A stretch of DNA of 64,000 bases from CAVOXO01 sp963700425 (GTDB taxonomy: Bacteria > Actinomycetota > Acidimicrobiia > Acidimicrobiales > Microtrichaceae), in NCBI GenBank assembly GCA_963700425.1, contig CAVOXO010000001.1, positions 1,302,001 through 1,366,000 on the forward strand, in the 5' to 3' direction. The first letter of the stretch is position 1, and the number at the start of each line of letters is the position of its first letter. Below the pieces are notes generated by a model. The model made no database searches. It had not been told where the DNA came from and saw only the letters and a list, made by a program, of their open reading frames with translations. Shown here in pieces: positions 1 to 8,707 of the stretch. Both the position numbers and the translations under genes were made by a program.

Positions 1-311
1 AGGACGGGCCGCGACAGGTCATCAGCGTGATCAGACACCAGTACGTCAGCCAGCCCCGCGGCCGTCTGGCGGATGACGAGCCGGTTCATCCGGTTGGGTC
101 CCGGGCCCCGCCGGCCCCGCAACCCGGCGGTTCCGAAGTCGAGCCGGGATCCGACGAGATCTCCGAGACGCTCCCGCGCCTCGGAGTCGGTGCCCGCGGC
201 CGCCGAGATCTCCGCCAGCAGGTTCGCGGTCTCCGGATCGGGGTCGATGTCCACCCAGCGGTCGGCTCTCCGCCGCCACTCGTCGGAGCGGTCGGTCGGG
301 GTGGCACCCAT
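1..311 (-). CDS. phosphohexomutase-like protein, C-terminus cut by window edge
   Basis: The first about 103 residues of an alpha-D-phosphohexomutase run off the left edge without a stop. The translation contains LDFGTAGLRG followed by GPNRMNRLVIRQTAAGLA, the N-terminal signature of PMM/PGM-type enzymes; the serine active site lies beyond the window. The ATG shares one base with the stop of the upstream dioxygenase gene (TGATG), so it is the last visible gene of the nucleoside operon. By context it probably interconverts (deoxy)ribose-1-phosphate and -5-phosphate, feeding deoxyribose-phosphate aldolase. Mycobacterium tuberculosis has a phosphomutase gene (pmmB) in its equivalent cdd/deoA/add/upp/deoD region. 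Family is clear from sequence; substrate is inferred, and a true phosphomanno- or phosphoglucomutase cannot be excluded. Confidence 0.85.
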   Translation of the reverse strand, partial: MGATPTDRSDEWRRRADRWVDIDPDPETANLLAEISAAAGTDSEARERLGDLVGSRLDFGTAGLRGRRGPGPNRMNRLVIRQTAAGLADVLVSDHADDLSRPV

Positions 312-1171
312 CACCCGAACCCGCGAAGCGGCAGGGCGCCGCGCTGGAGCCAGTTGTCCGACGGATAGCGGGCGGCCGGGTCGATCGTGTGGACCGTGTA
401 GGCCCGGCGGGGCTTCTCCGAGCGGTTGGCATGGGAGAGGTGGGGAAGTCGGCCGTCGAGAACGATCAGGGTGCCCTTGCGTGCCTCGAGCGGCACCAGT
501 GCGTCGGTGGGCAGCGGCGTCTCGTCGAGTACCTCGACGGTGGTGCCGTCGGCGTCGGTCGGACCGGCCCTGTGGAATCGGCGCCGGAGGGGTTGTCGAT
601 GAGCGCCCGGCGCGGCCCACAGGGCTCCGTTGTCGACCGTGGCGTCGTCGATGGCGAACCAGAACCCGACGCAGCTGGCAGGGTCGGTCCACAGGAACGT
701 GTCGTCGGTGTGGGCCGTGACCTCGCCGCCGACGCGTGGGGACTTGAAGATGAACATCGACTGGAGGAGGACGTGATGGCCGATGTCGAGATCGCGGGCC
801 ACCGATGCGACGGCAGGCGACCGCGAGAAGTCGTCGAAGACGTCGTCGAGATCGTGGAGCGCATGGCCCAACTTGTTGACCGCGTCGTCCAGCCCGACGA
901 TGAGCGCACCCTTGTCGTCGAGCGCGTCGGGTTCGAAGAACGGCCGGATCGTCCCACCCGAGGACAGGAAGTACTCGTCGGAGGTGCGGGTCTGGTCATC
1001 GGTGGTGAACACCGAGAGGCGATCCGGCGGCGCCGTGGCGGCGACGAGCTCAGCGGCCCTCCGCGCGAGGCGGTCACAGTCCTCTACCGTGACGAGATCG
1101 GGGATGACCACGACGCCGTCGCGCTCGAATCGGTCGCGAAGAGATCCCCGGGAGGACAGGGACGGGCTCAT
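311..1171 (-). CDS. PhyH-family Fe(II)/2-oxoglutarate dioxygenase
   Basis: A 286-aa protein of the phytanoyl-CoA dioxygenase superfamily, which hydroxylates small substrates using Fe(II) and 2-oxoglutarate. The facial triad is visible: HTDD (HxD) in the middle and a distal His in LPHLSHANRS, whose Arg would hold 2-oxoglutarate. The N-terminus, FERDGVVVIPDLV, is typical. The ATG overlaps the deoA stop by 4 nt (ATGA), so translation is probably coupled to thymidine phosphorylase. A longer open frame upstream is a shadow of deoA. The substrate is unknown. Its place between deoA and a phosphomutase suggests a nucleoside, base or sugar, which would be unusual for PhyH proteins; that is inference. 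Confidence 0.85.
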   Translation of the reverse strand: MSPSLSSRGSLRDRFERDGVVVIPDLVTVEDCDRLARRAAELVAATAPPDRLSVFTTDDQTRTSDEYFLSSGGTIRPFFEPDALDDKGALIVGLDDAVNKLGHALHDLDDVFDDFSRSPAVASVARDLDIGHHVLLQSMFIFKSPRVGGEVTAHTDDTFLWTDPASCVGFWFAIDDATVDNGALWAAPGAHRQPLRRRFHRAGPTDADGTTVEVLDETPLPTDALVPLEARKGTLIVLDGRLPHLSHANRSEKPRRAYTVHTIDPAARYPSDNWLQRGALPLRGFG

Positions 1172-2448
1172 CGGTCGACCCGCTCGAGGATCGCGCTCCG
1201 AGCCTCGGGTGGGTCGTCGTCGATACGGAACGCCGAGCGCAGCCGGTCGAGCCCGTCGGCGAGGTGCGCTGCGTCGTCGGCGCGCAGCTCTGCGATCGGG
1301 TCGCCGACCGACACCTGGTCTCCGGCCACCCGGTGGAGCAGGACTCCGGCGCCTGGGGAGACGGGGTCCTCCTTGCGAGCCCGTCCCGCGCCGGCCTTCC
1401 ATGCCGCCTCGCCGACGGCGCGTGCATCAACGCGGGTGATCCATCCCGAGCGGTCGGCGCCGATCGTCTGGGATTCCTTCGCGACGGCTCGTGGGACGTC
1501 GAGGCGGCCGCCCTGGGCGGCGATCATCTGTTCCCACACCACCATCGCTCGCCCCGATGCCAGGACGTCGGCGGGGTCGTCGTGCCCGCCTCCCACTTCG
1601 ACCATGCGTCGGGCCAGAGCCACCGTCACCTCGATGAGATCGGGGGGCCCGCCACCCATGAGGCACTCGATCGACTCGTCGACCTCGAGCGCATTTCCCA
1701 CGGCCCGGCCCAGCGGTTGATCCATGTCGGTCAACAACGCGGAGGTCGTGACACCGTGAGCGAGCCCGAGACCCACCATGGTTGCCGCCAGCTCCCTGGC
1801 CTGATCGAGGGGCGGGAGAAATGCCCCCGACCCGACCTTGACGTCGAGGACCAGGGCGTCGGTACCCTCGGCGATCTTCTTCGACATGATGGAACTGGCG
1901 ATGAGGGGGATCGACTCCACCGTCGCGGTCACATCCCGCAGCGCGTACATCCGCCGATCGGCGGGAGCGAGATCGTCGGATGCGGCCGCGATCACGGCGC
2001 CGACGGTGCGCAACTGCTCCACGAAAGCGGCGTTGTCGAGGTGGGGTGACCATCCTGCGATGGTCTCGAGCTTGTCGAGGGTTCCGCCGGTGTGGCCCAG
2101 CCCGCGACCCGACAACTGCGGAACCGCGACACCGCACGCCGCCACCAACGGGCACAGGATGAGCGAGACCTTGTCACCCACCCCCCCGGTGGAGTGCTTG
2201 TCGACCGTGGGCCGCCCGACCCCGCTGAGGTCGAGGCGTTCCCCGGACTCGATCATGGCCCGGGTCCAGGTGGACAGCTCCCGTGGCGACAGGCCGCGCC
2301 AGACGATGGCCATCAGCAGCGCCGATGCCTGCTCATCACCCACGTCCTCCCGCGTGAAGGCGTCGATGAACCACTCGATCTGATCGTCGCTCAGCTCGGC
2401 CCCGTCGCGTTTGGTGGCGATGACCTCGGTGGGAGCGTGACGGCTCAC
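1168..2448 (-). CDS. deoA: thymidine (pyrimidine-nucleoside) phosphorylase
   Basis: A 426-aa cytosolic enzyme splitting thymidine or deoxyuridine with phosphate into base and 2-deoxyribose-1-phosphate. The family signature SGRGLGHTGGTLDKLE is at residues about 113-128, and the phosphate-binding KHSTGGVGDK at about 84-93. Length is normal for the family. The GTG start overlaps the cdd stop by 4 nt (GTGA) and the stop overlaps the downstream dioxygenase start by 4 nt. It acts directly after cytidine deaminase in pyrimidine nucleoside breakdown. Whether uridine is also used (pyrimidine-nucleoside phosphorylase, Pdp) cannot be read from the sequence. Confidence 0.96.
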   Translation of the reverse strand: MSRHAPTEVIATKRDGAELSDDQIEWFIDAFTREDVGDEQASALLMAIVWRGLSPRELSTWTRAMIESGERLDLSGVGRPTVDKHSTGGVGDKVSLILCPLVAACGVAVPQLSGRGLGHTGGTLDKLETIAGWSPHLDNAAFVEQLRTVGAVIAAASDDLAPADRRMYALRDVTATVESIPLIASSIMSKKIAEGTDALVLDVKVGSGAFLPPLDQARELAATMVGLGLAHGVTTSALLTDMDQPLGRAVGNALEVDESIECLMGGGPPDLIEVTVALARRMVEVGGGHDDPADVLASGRAMVVWEQMIAAQGGRLDVPRAVAKESQTIGADRSGWITRVDARAVGEAAWKAGAGRARKEDPVSPGAGVLLHRVAGDQVSVGDPIAELRADDAAHLADGLDRLRSAFRIDDDPPEARSAILERVDR

Positions 2449-2879
2449 GACGAGCCCTCGCCGGCACGGGTCGCGACGTCATCGGGACCGAACGCCCAGG
2501 GCAGCAGATCGCCCAGAGTGAGGGTTCCCTCGGGGCCGTCGACGAGCAGTTCGGAACCCCCGAACTCGTGGAGAACCTGGCGGCACCGGCCACAGGGGGC
2601 CAGTGGCTCCCCGTCCGCGGCGACGACGGAGACGGCCGCCAGTCGTGATCGGCCCGACGAGACCATGTTGGCCACCATCGAGCATTCGGCACACTGGGTG
2701 AGACCGTAGGAGGCGTTCTCGACATTGCACCCCCTCACGACGGTGCCGTCGGAACATCGTCCCGCTGCTCCGACCCTCACGCCGGAGTACGGCGCATACG
2801 CACGGCGGGTGAGTTCCAGAGCCGCGGCCCGTAGCTCGGCCATCGCCGGGTCGATCTGTGGTGGGCGATCGCCGGGCAT
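2445..2879 (-). CDS. cdd: cytidine deaminase
   Basis: A 144-aa homotetrameric-type cytidine/deoxycytidine deaminase producing uridine/deoxyuridine. It shows CNVENASYGLTQCAE, with zinc ligand Cys63 and catalytic Glu65, and PCGRCRQ, with zinc ligands Cys96 and Cys99. The ATG lies 2 nt after the stop of the second permease gene, and the stop overlaps deoA by 4 nt. The open frame continues far upstream, but that part is antisense to nothing and in a shadow frame of the permease; the chosen Met gives the normal family length. It feeds deoA in the same operon. Confidence 0.95.
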   Translation of the reverse strand: MPGDRPPQIDPAMAELRAAALELTRRAYAPYSGVRVGAAGRCSDGTVVRGCNVENASYGLTQCAECSMVANMVSSGRSRLAAVSVVAADGEPLAPCGRCRQVLHEFGGSELLVDGPEGTLTLGDLLPWAFGPDDVATRAGEGSS

Positions 2880-2881
2880 CG

Positions 2882-4141
2882 TCAATGGCCTTCGCCGGGC
2901 CGGTAGGGCAGGCCCTCCATGGCGGGCGGTCGAAGTCGCTGGGAAGCGGTGGCGAGAACGACGAGCGTGACGACGTGGGGGGTGAAGAACGTGATCGAAC
3001 CCGGAATCGAGTCCACGGAGAAGAACAGAGCGCCGAAGACGACGGTTCCGGCCGCGGCGGCGGCGGCGGCCATCGTCCTGCGCTTCCGACCCAGATACAC
3101 CGCGAGCCCGAGACTCGCGAGGGCGACGACGCCGAACAACGCCGGTACGTCCTCCGACGATCGGAGTTGAAGCGCGTCCGAGAACCCGAACAGCAGCGCC
3201 CCGAGTGCGGTTCCTCCCGGCATCCAGTTGCCGAAGATCATGGTGGCGAGGCCGATGAACCCCCGGCCGGCGGTCTGGCCCTCCTTGTAGATCGACGAGT
3301 GGACCACCGAGAGGTAGGCCCCGCCGAAACCGGCGCACATCCCTGAGATCACCACCGCGGAGTAGCGCACCCGCTGCACCCGCACACCCAGCGACTCCGC
3401 CGCGAAGGGGTTCTCTCCGCTGGATCGGAGACGCAGTCCGAAACGGGTCTTCCACAGCAACCAGGTGGCGAACACGACGAAGGCGGCGGCCGCGATCGTG
3501 GCGAGCGAGATGTTCGTCACCAGTCCGCGGCTCACCCCGGCGACATCGCTCAACACGAACCATCGCCTTTTCTCGAGCGTCTCCAGTGCGTCGGACACCC
3601 CGGGCAGGGTCACGGTCGGGATGGCGGAGTTCCGTCTCGGCGACTGGGTGGCGCCACCGCCCGACTCGGTGTCGTACGCCAACACCGAGAGGTACCGAAC
3701 GAGCCCTGCGGCGATGATGTTGACCGCGACACCGGAGATGATCTGATCGACGTTGAAGGTGACCGTGGCGACGGCGTGGATGAGTCCGCCGATGGCGCCA
3801 CCGAGGATTCCCAGCAGGAGGCCGCGCCAGGGACCGAACTGCCATGCGCCCCACGCACCGAACCATGTGCCGAGGATCATCATGCCCTCCAGCCCGATGT
3901 TGATGATGCCTGCCCGCTCCGCGAAGAGACCGCCGATACCGGCGAATCCGATGGGGATGGCCAGCCGAAGCGCGGCGCCGGTGGTCCCCGCTGAGGTGAG
4001 ATCGGGCGCATCGGCGATCGTCCGGATGGCCGATACTGCGACGATACCCAGGGCGATCCAGATGACCCTGCGTTGAGAGGCACTCAGAGCCGCCATCCCG
4101 TTGGGTCGGGTGGGGGAGGGAGCGACAGTGGCCGCGGTCAT
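2882..4141 (-). CDS. ABC nucleoside transporter, permease 2
   Basis: A 419-aa integral membrane permease of the BPD_transp_2 type (NupQ/YufQ-like). It has multiple hydrophobic helices and the segment GLFAERAGIINIGLEGMM, characteristic of the second permease in BMP-type nucleoside or sugar transporters. The ATG overlaps the preceding permease stop by 4 nt (ATGA). It would pair with the upstream permease to form the channel powered by the two-domain ATPase, with the BMP lipoprotein delivering substrate. The neighbouring cdd and deoA make nucleosides the likely cargo. A longer open frame upstream is out of register with the family and is rejected. Confidence 0.92.
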   Translation of the reverse strand: MTAATVAPSPTRPNGMAALSASQRRVIWIALGIVAVSAIRTIADAPDLTSAGTTGAALRLAIPIGFAGIGGLFAERAGIINIGLEGMMILGTWFGAWGAWQFGPWRGLLLGILGGAIGGLIHAVATVTFNVDQIISGVAVNIIAAGLVRYLSVLAYDTESGGGATQSPRRNSAIPTVTLPGVSDALETLEKRRWFVLSDVAGVSRGLVTNISLATIAAAAFVVFATWLLWKTRFGLRLRSSGENPFAAESLGVRVQRVRYSAVVISGMCAGFGGAYLSVVHSSIYKEGQTAGRGFIGLATMIFGNWMPGGTALGALLFGFSDALQLRSSEDVPALFGVVALASLGLAVYLGRKRRTMAAAAAAAGTVVFGALFFSVDSIPGSITFFTPHVVTLVVLATASQRLRPPAMEGLPYRPGEGH

Positions 4142-5232
4142 GTCGCCACCGCCTGGAGGGGAGCGGCGACCGACGCCGACTCCTGCACCCGACGCTCCTT
4201 GGACCGGCGCGCCATCTCGTAGACGATCACGACCGACAAGACGATGATTCCCTGCATGATCTGGACGATCTCTTTGGGGATCCCCTCGAAGTCCAGGGTG
4301 CGACTGGCCGCGTCGAGGAATCCGATGACGACCGCGCCCACCGCGATCCCGACCGGGTTGTTCCTTCCCAGCAGCGCGACGGTGATGCCCCCGAAGCCCA
4401 GGCCGGTGCTGAGGTCGGAACTGTAGGTGTGTTTGTCGCTCAGGATCTGGGGAAGGCCCACCAACCCCGCCACCGCGCCGGACATGATCATCGTCGTGGC
4501 GACCATGCGCCTCGGATCGATTCCCGAGGTCCGAGCGGCCACCGCGTTGGCACCCGAGGCGCGCAGACGGAATCCGAAACGCGACCGCCACACCACCACG
4601 TAGAACACGACGCCGACGACCGCCGCCACGAACACGAAGCCGGAGAACTTGCGAAGGCCCTGCTGCACCAGGTTGGGCACCCACGCTGATTCCGGAAGGG
4701 CCTTCGTCTTGGCGTTGAGATCGCCGGGAGCGCTCACCTTGGCCTGGTCGAACATCCATGCCACGAGACCGATGGCGATGTAGTTCAACATGATCGTGGA
4801 GATGACCTCGTTGACCCCCCTCGTCACCTTGAGCACGCCGGCGATCCCCGCCCAGAACGCGCCGGTCAGCATGGCGACGACGATGATGAAGCTCACATGG
4901 AGCACCGCGGGGAGGCTCACCGCTGCCCCCGCTACCGCGGCGACGAACACGGCGAGGCGGTACTGGCCCTCGACGCCGATGTTGAAGAGATTCATCTTGA
5001 ACCCGATGGCGACGGCCACCGCCGACAGGTAGAGCGGCACGGCACGTTGACCCGTCTCGATCCAGGTCGAGTCCCGGGTGGTCTGTTCGCCGAGAACCCT
5101 GAGGACGTCGAAGGGGTTGAATCCTGAGACCACCAGCAGGACCGACGCGCCCAGGATCGACACCGCGACGGCGCCGAGCGGTGCGGCCACCGCATAACCG
5201 AGCGCGGTCGGGTCGACTCGACGCCGGGTCAC
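4138..5232 (-). CDS. ABC nucleoside transporter, permease 1
   Basis: A 364-aa permease (NupP/YufP-like) with about nine hydrophobic segments. The conserved AIGFKMNLFNIGVEGQYR near residue 75 is the family hallmark, and the EIVQIMQGIIVL helix sits near the C-terminus. The start is the GTG that overlaps the ATPase stop by 4 nt (GTGA); the much longer open frame upstream is the ATPase in another register. It pairs with the following permease. By operon context it imports (deoxy)nucleosides across the cytoplasmic membrane. Confidence 0.92.
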   Translation of the reverse strand: MTRRRVDPTALGYAVAAPLGAVAVSILGASVLLVVSGFNPFDVLRVLGEQTTRDSTWIETGQRAVPLYLSAVAVAIGFKMNLFNIGVEGQYRLAVFVAAVAGAAVSLPAVLHVSFIIVVAMLTGAFWAGIAGVLKVTRGVNEVISTIMLNYIAIGLVAWMFDQAKVSAPGDLNAKTKALPESAWVPNLVQQGLRKFSGFVFVAAVVGVVFYVVVWRSRFGFRLRASGANAVAARTSGIDPRRMVATTMIMSGAVAGLVGLPQILSDKHTYSSDLSTGLGFGGITVALLGRNNPVGIAVGAVVIGFLDAASRTLDFEGIPKEIVQIMQGIIVLSVVIVYEMARRSKERRVQESASVAAPLQAVAT

Positions 5233-6758
5233 GAGGCCTCCTGGTGCTGGCCGGCCATGTGCACCCCGAGCTGAGCGGGGGTGGCGGTCGCCGGGTCGAG
5301 ATGGGCGGTGATCTCGCCCCGGAACATGACGAGCAACGAGTCGCTCAGGCCGATGAGCTCCTCGAGGTCGGCCGAGATCAGGAGAACGGCGAGGCCTGCC
5401 GCTCGGGCGGCCCGCAGTTCCTCCCAGATGGCGGCCTGGGCTCCGATGTCGACCCCCCGGGTGGGGTGGGCGGCGATGAGAAAGGTCGGGGCCGCCATCA
5501 TCTCGCGTCCGACGACGAACTTCTGTTGGTTGCCACCCGAGAGTGCATAGGCGGGCACGTCGGGGGACGGGGCCGCCACGTCGAAGCGTTCGATCGCCCG
5601 GGACACCTCCGCCCGGGCCATGCCGGCACTCATCATGGGGCCGTGGCCGAATCGGTCCGACCGGTCGCGACCCAGGATCATGTTCTCCCACAGGGGTTCG
5701 CCCAACATCAACGCCTCACGGTGTCGGTCGAAGGGGATGTAGGCGATACCGGCTTCTCGTCGTTCCGCGACGTCGAGGGCGCTCAGGTCCTCGCCCCGGA
5801 ACGTCATCGATCCGTGGCTCGGTGGTCTCAGACCGAGGAGGACCTCGGCGAGTTCGAACTGACCGTTACCCGACACGCCCGCAATCCCGACGATCTCGCC
5901 TGATCGCACATCGAAGCTGAGGTCCTTGATCGCGGGGCGGCCTTCGTCCGCCTCGGCCGCGAGATCGGTCACCGACACGATGACCTCGTCCCGCATGGTC
6001 ACGTCGGTGGTGTCGGCGACCGGGAGCTCGTCACCGACCATGAGGACTCCCAGACCGTGGCGGTCGGTCTCGTCCGGCGTGACGGTGGCGACGGTGGTGC
6101 CGTCACGCATCACGGTGATGTCGTCGGAGATGGAAAGGACCTCGTCGAGCTTGTGCGAGATGAAGATGATGGTCACGCCCTCGTCGGTGAGCTCGTGGAA
6201 GTTCACGAACAGGTCGTCGACCTCCTGGGGGACGAGAACCGCGGTGGGCTCGTCGAGGATGAGGATCCGGGCACCGCGGTACAAGACCTTGAGGATCTCG
6301 ACCCGCTGTCGCTCTCCGACCCCGAGATCTCCCGTCGTCGCGGTCAGGTCGAGGGTGATTCCGTGGTCCGCGCAGATCCGCTCGAGACGTTCCTCGGCGT
6401 CGGCGAAGTCGATGATCCCTCGCCGCGAAGGTTCCGCGCCCAGGATCACGTTCTCCACCACGGTGAAGTTGTCCGCCAGCATGAAGTGCTGATGGACCAT
6501 ACCGATGCCCGCCGCGATGGCATCGGTCGGGTTCTTGAAGGTCGACGACGAGCCGTCGATCGCGATGGTGCCCTCGTCGGGCTGCTGCATCCCGTAGAGG
6601 ATCTTCATCAGCGTTGATTTGCCAGCCCCGTTCTCGCCGACGATCGAGTGGATCGAGCCGGCGCGGACGGTCAGATCGACGTCCCTGTTGGCGATGACGC
6701 CGGGAAACCGTTTCCAGATTCCGTTGAGTTCGACGGCGGGCGGGCGCTCGTCGCTCAT
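5229..6758 (-). CDS. ABC nucleoside transporter, two-domain ATP-binding protein
   Basis: A 509-aa ATPase made of two fused ABC domains (NupO/YufO and RbsA-like). Domain 1 has Walker A GENGAGKSTLMK, signature LGVGERQRVEI and Walker B ILILDEPTAVL. Domain 2 is degenerate: the Walker A is replaced by GVSGNGQFEL and the Walker B aspartate region reads LIAAHPTRGVDIG, while its signature YALSGGNQQK is kept. This asymmetry is normal for the family. It energises the two downstream permeases. The ATG lies 111 nt beyond the end of the lipoprotein gene, with a perfect 40-nt palindrome between them. Confidence 0.94.
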   Translation of the reverse strand: MSDERPPAVELNGIWKRFPGVIANRDVDLTVRAGSIHSIVGENGAGKSTLMKILYGMQQPDEGTIAIDGSSSTFKNPTDAIAAGIGMVHQHFMLADNFTVVENVILGAEPSRRGIIDFADAEERLERICADHGITLDLTATTGDLGVGERQRVEILKVLYRGARILILDEPTAVLVPQEVDDLFVNFHELTDEGVTIIFISHKLDEVLSISDDITVMRDGTTVATVTPDETDRHGLGVLMVGDELPVADTTDVTMRDEVIVSVTDLAAEADEGRPAIKDLSFDVRSGEIVGIAGVSGNGQFELAEVLLGLRPPSHGSMTFRGEDLSALDVAERREAGIAYIPFDRHREALMLGEPLWENMILGRDRSDRFGHGPMMSAGMARAEVSRAIERFDVAAPSPDVPAYALSGGNQQKFVVGREMMAAPTFLIAAHPTRGVDIGAQAAIWEELRAARAAGLAVLLISADLEELIGLSDSLLVMFRGEITAHLDPATATPAQLGVHMAGQHQEAS

Positions 6759-6814
6759 GTGTGGTGATCCCCTCTGGCGCCGTCATCCGCCGACACCGGC
6801 CGGCGAGTCCCGAT

Positions 6815-6854
6815 CGGCTGGGGGCCGGTCGCCATGGCGACCGGCCCCCAGCCG
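6815..6854 (-). terminator. 40-nt perfect palindrome between binding-protein and ATPase genes
   Basis: Two perfectly complementary 20-nt arms meet at the centre (CCATGG core). The element starts 16 nt after the lipoprotein stop and ends about 57 nt before the ATPase start on the minus strand. As RNA it would form a very stable GC-rich hairpin. There is no following U-run, so a partial terminator or 3'-end stabiliser that keeps the binding protein in excess over the transporter is more likely than a full terminator. The structure is seen; the role is inferred. Confidence 0.7.
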
Positions 6855-6869
6855 ACGTGAAGGTGTGGA

Positions 6870-7919
6870 TCAGCCGCCCGGAGTGGCCGGCACGGTGATC
6901 CCGCCGTCGATGATCTGCTGCTTGAGGTCGTCGAGCTGGTCGGCGATGTCGTCGACGTATCCACCCGAGGTGGAGTAGCCGACGCCGTCGGACTCGAGGT
7001 CGAGCACGACGACGCGTCCGGCGGTGTCGCCGTCGGAGAACGCCTTGATCGTGTTGTAGACCGCGACGTCGACCCGCTTGATCATCGAGGTGAGGATGTG
7101 GGCCTGCTGGTCCGGCGTGGCCGTCTCGTACTGGTCGGAGTCGACCCCGATGGCCCACTTGCCGTCACCGGCCGCGACGGCGGCGTCGAAGAGCCCCGAA
7201 CCCGATCCGCCTGCGGCATGGAAGATGATGTCGACACCGTCTTCGTACATGGCCTGAGCCGTCTCCTGGGCCTTCTGCGGTGCGTTGAATCCGCTGAAGT
7301 CACCGGCGGGGCTGAGGTACTGGACGTCGACGGTGGCGTCGGGGTTGGTCTCGGCCACGCCGGCCTCGAACCCGGCCTGGAACTTCTGGATGAGCTCATT
7401 GTCCACGCCGCCGATGAAACCGACCTTGTTCGACTCGGTCTTGAGGCCGGCGGCCGCTCCGACGAGGAACGATCCCTCTTCCTCGGCGAAGACGTTGGCG
7501 ATGACGTTGTCGGCCTCGACGGCGGCATCGATGGTGCCGAAGGTGGTGTCGGGGAAGGCCGCGGCGATCTCGGTGACCAGGTCACCGAAGGCGAACCCGA
7601 CTCCGATCACGGGGTTCTGGCCGTCCTCGGCGAGTTTCTGGAGGTTGGGGCCCCGGTCGTCCTCGCCGGTCGGCTCCAGTTCGATGACGGAGAGGTCGAA
7701 ATCACCCTTGGCCCGGTCGAGTCCCTCGGCGGCGGAATCGTTGAAGGACTTGTCGCCGCGTCCGCCGACGTCGTAGGCGAGGCCGACGGCGATCGTGTCG
7801 GTGCTGGTGGACCCGCTGTCCCCCGAGGAGGTGTCGTCGTCGCTCCCACACGCCGCGCCGACGAGGGCCACGACTGCCAGGATCGATAGCAGTGCTGCCA
7901 AAGGTTTCTTTCGGTACAC
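6870..7919 (-). CDS. BMP-family nucleoside-binding lipoprotein
   Basis: A 349-aa substrate-binding lipoprotein of the basic membrane protein (BMP/PnrA) family. A signal peptide, KKPLAALLSILAVVALVG, ends in a lipobox-like GAAC with Cys24 as the likely lipidated residue, followed by an acidic Ser/Thr linker. The body has typical BMP features such as GRGDKSFND and VGFIGGVDNELIQKFQAGFE. The start is a GTG preceded by GAGGGAG. As first gene of the operon it would capture nucleosides outside the membrane. PnrA proteins bind purine nucleosides; the preference here is unknown. Confidence 0.93.
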   Translation of the reverse strand: MYRKKPLAALLSILAVVALVGAACGSDDDTSSGDSGSTSTDTIAVGLAYDVGGRGDKSFNDSAAEGLDRAKGDFDLSVIELEPTGEDDRGPNLQKLAEDGQNPVIGVGFAFGDLVTEIAAAFPDTTFGTIDAAVEADNVIANVFAEEEGSFLVGAAAGLKTESNKVGFIGGVDNELIQKFQAGFEAGVAETNPDATVDVQYLSPAGDFSGFNAPQKAQETAQAMYEDGVDIIFHAAGGSGSGLFDAAVAAGDGKWAIGVDSDQYETATPDQQAHILTSMIKRVDVAVYNTIKAFSDGDTAGRVVVLDLESDGVGYSTSGGYVDDIADQLDDLKQQIIDGGITVPATPGG

Positions 7920-8074
7920 GTTGCTCTCCCTCTGTGATGGCGGTCTGACGACGCCGTCGGATACCGGCAGTCTCCTGTCTGGGTGACCACCGCGCAAGGA
8001 CCACCGGTGACCGACCCCCGCTACTGTGACGGCTCGTCGGGAGCGACCGGCTCGCGGCGTCTGGAGACAGTCCG

Positions 8075-8707
8075 ATGGATCCCGTCCTGAACGTCATCGA
8101 TCATCCCCTCGTTCACGACAAGATCGCCCGACTTCGCGACACCGAGACGGGCCCGGCCGACTTCCGTCGACTGACTCATGAGTTGTCGCTGCTCGCGGCC
8201 TACGAGGCGCTGCGTGACCTCCCGACCGAGGCGACGTCGGTCACCACGCCCTTGTCCGAGGCCCCGGCGCAACGTCTGGGAAACCCGGCCCCCGCCATCG
8301 TCGGGGTCCTCCGGGCCGGGCTCGCCATGTTGGAGGCGGTCAGCGAACTGATCCCCGAAGCCATGATCGGCCACATCGGGCTGTACCGCGATCCCGAGAC
8401 ACTCCAGCCGGTGGAGTATCTGGTGAAGCTCCCCACCGAGATCGCCCGGCGCGACGTCCTGGTGGTGGATCCCATGCTGGCCACCGGCGGTTCGCTGTGC
8501 CACGCGGTGGCCATCCTCAAGAGGAACGGGGTCCGCCGCCTGCGGCTGCTGTCGCTGTTCGGCGCGCCCGAGGGTGTCGCCACGTTCCATGCGGCGCATC
8601 CAGATGTCGCAGTCACGCTCGCGGCCCTCGATCTGCGTCTGGACGACAAGGGATACATCCTTCCCGGGGTGGGCGACGCAGGGGACCGGCTGTACGGCAC
8701 CCGCTAG
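8075..8707 (+). CDS. upp: uracil phosphoribosyltransferase
   Basis: A 210-aa enzyme converting uracil and PRPP to UMP, salvaging the uracil released by the deaminase/phosphorylase pathway. The PRPP-binding loop VVDPMLATGGS and the C-terminal YILPGVGDAGDRLYGT are diagnostic. The ATG is preceded by GGAGA at suitable spacing. It is divergent from the nucleoside operon, with about 155 bp between the two starts. Its TAG stop overlaps the stop of the convergent thpR gene (CTAG). Confidence 0.96.
   Translation: MDPVLNVIDHPLVHDKIARLRDTETGPADFRRLTHELSLLAAYEALRDLPTEATSVTTPLSEAPAQRLGNPAPAIVGVLRAGLAMLEAVSELIPEAMIGHIGLYRDPETLQPVEYLVKLPTEIARRDVLVVDPMLATGGSLCHAVAILKRNGVRRLRLLSLFGAPEGVATFHAAHPDVAVTLAALDLRLDDKGYILPGVGDAGDRLYGTR

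Noticed and set aside
389..1720. Long plus-strand open frame opposite the dioxygenase and deoA
   Set aside because: It is antisense to two clearly recognised genes, has composition typical of GC-rich shadow frames and no family motif.
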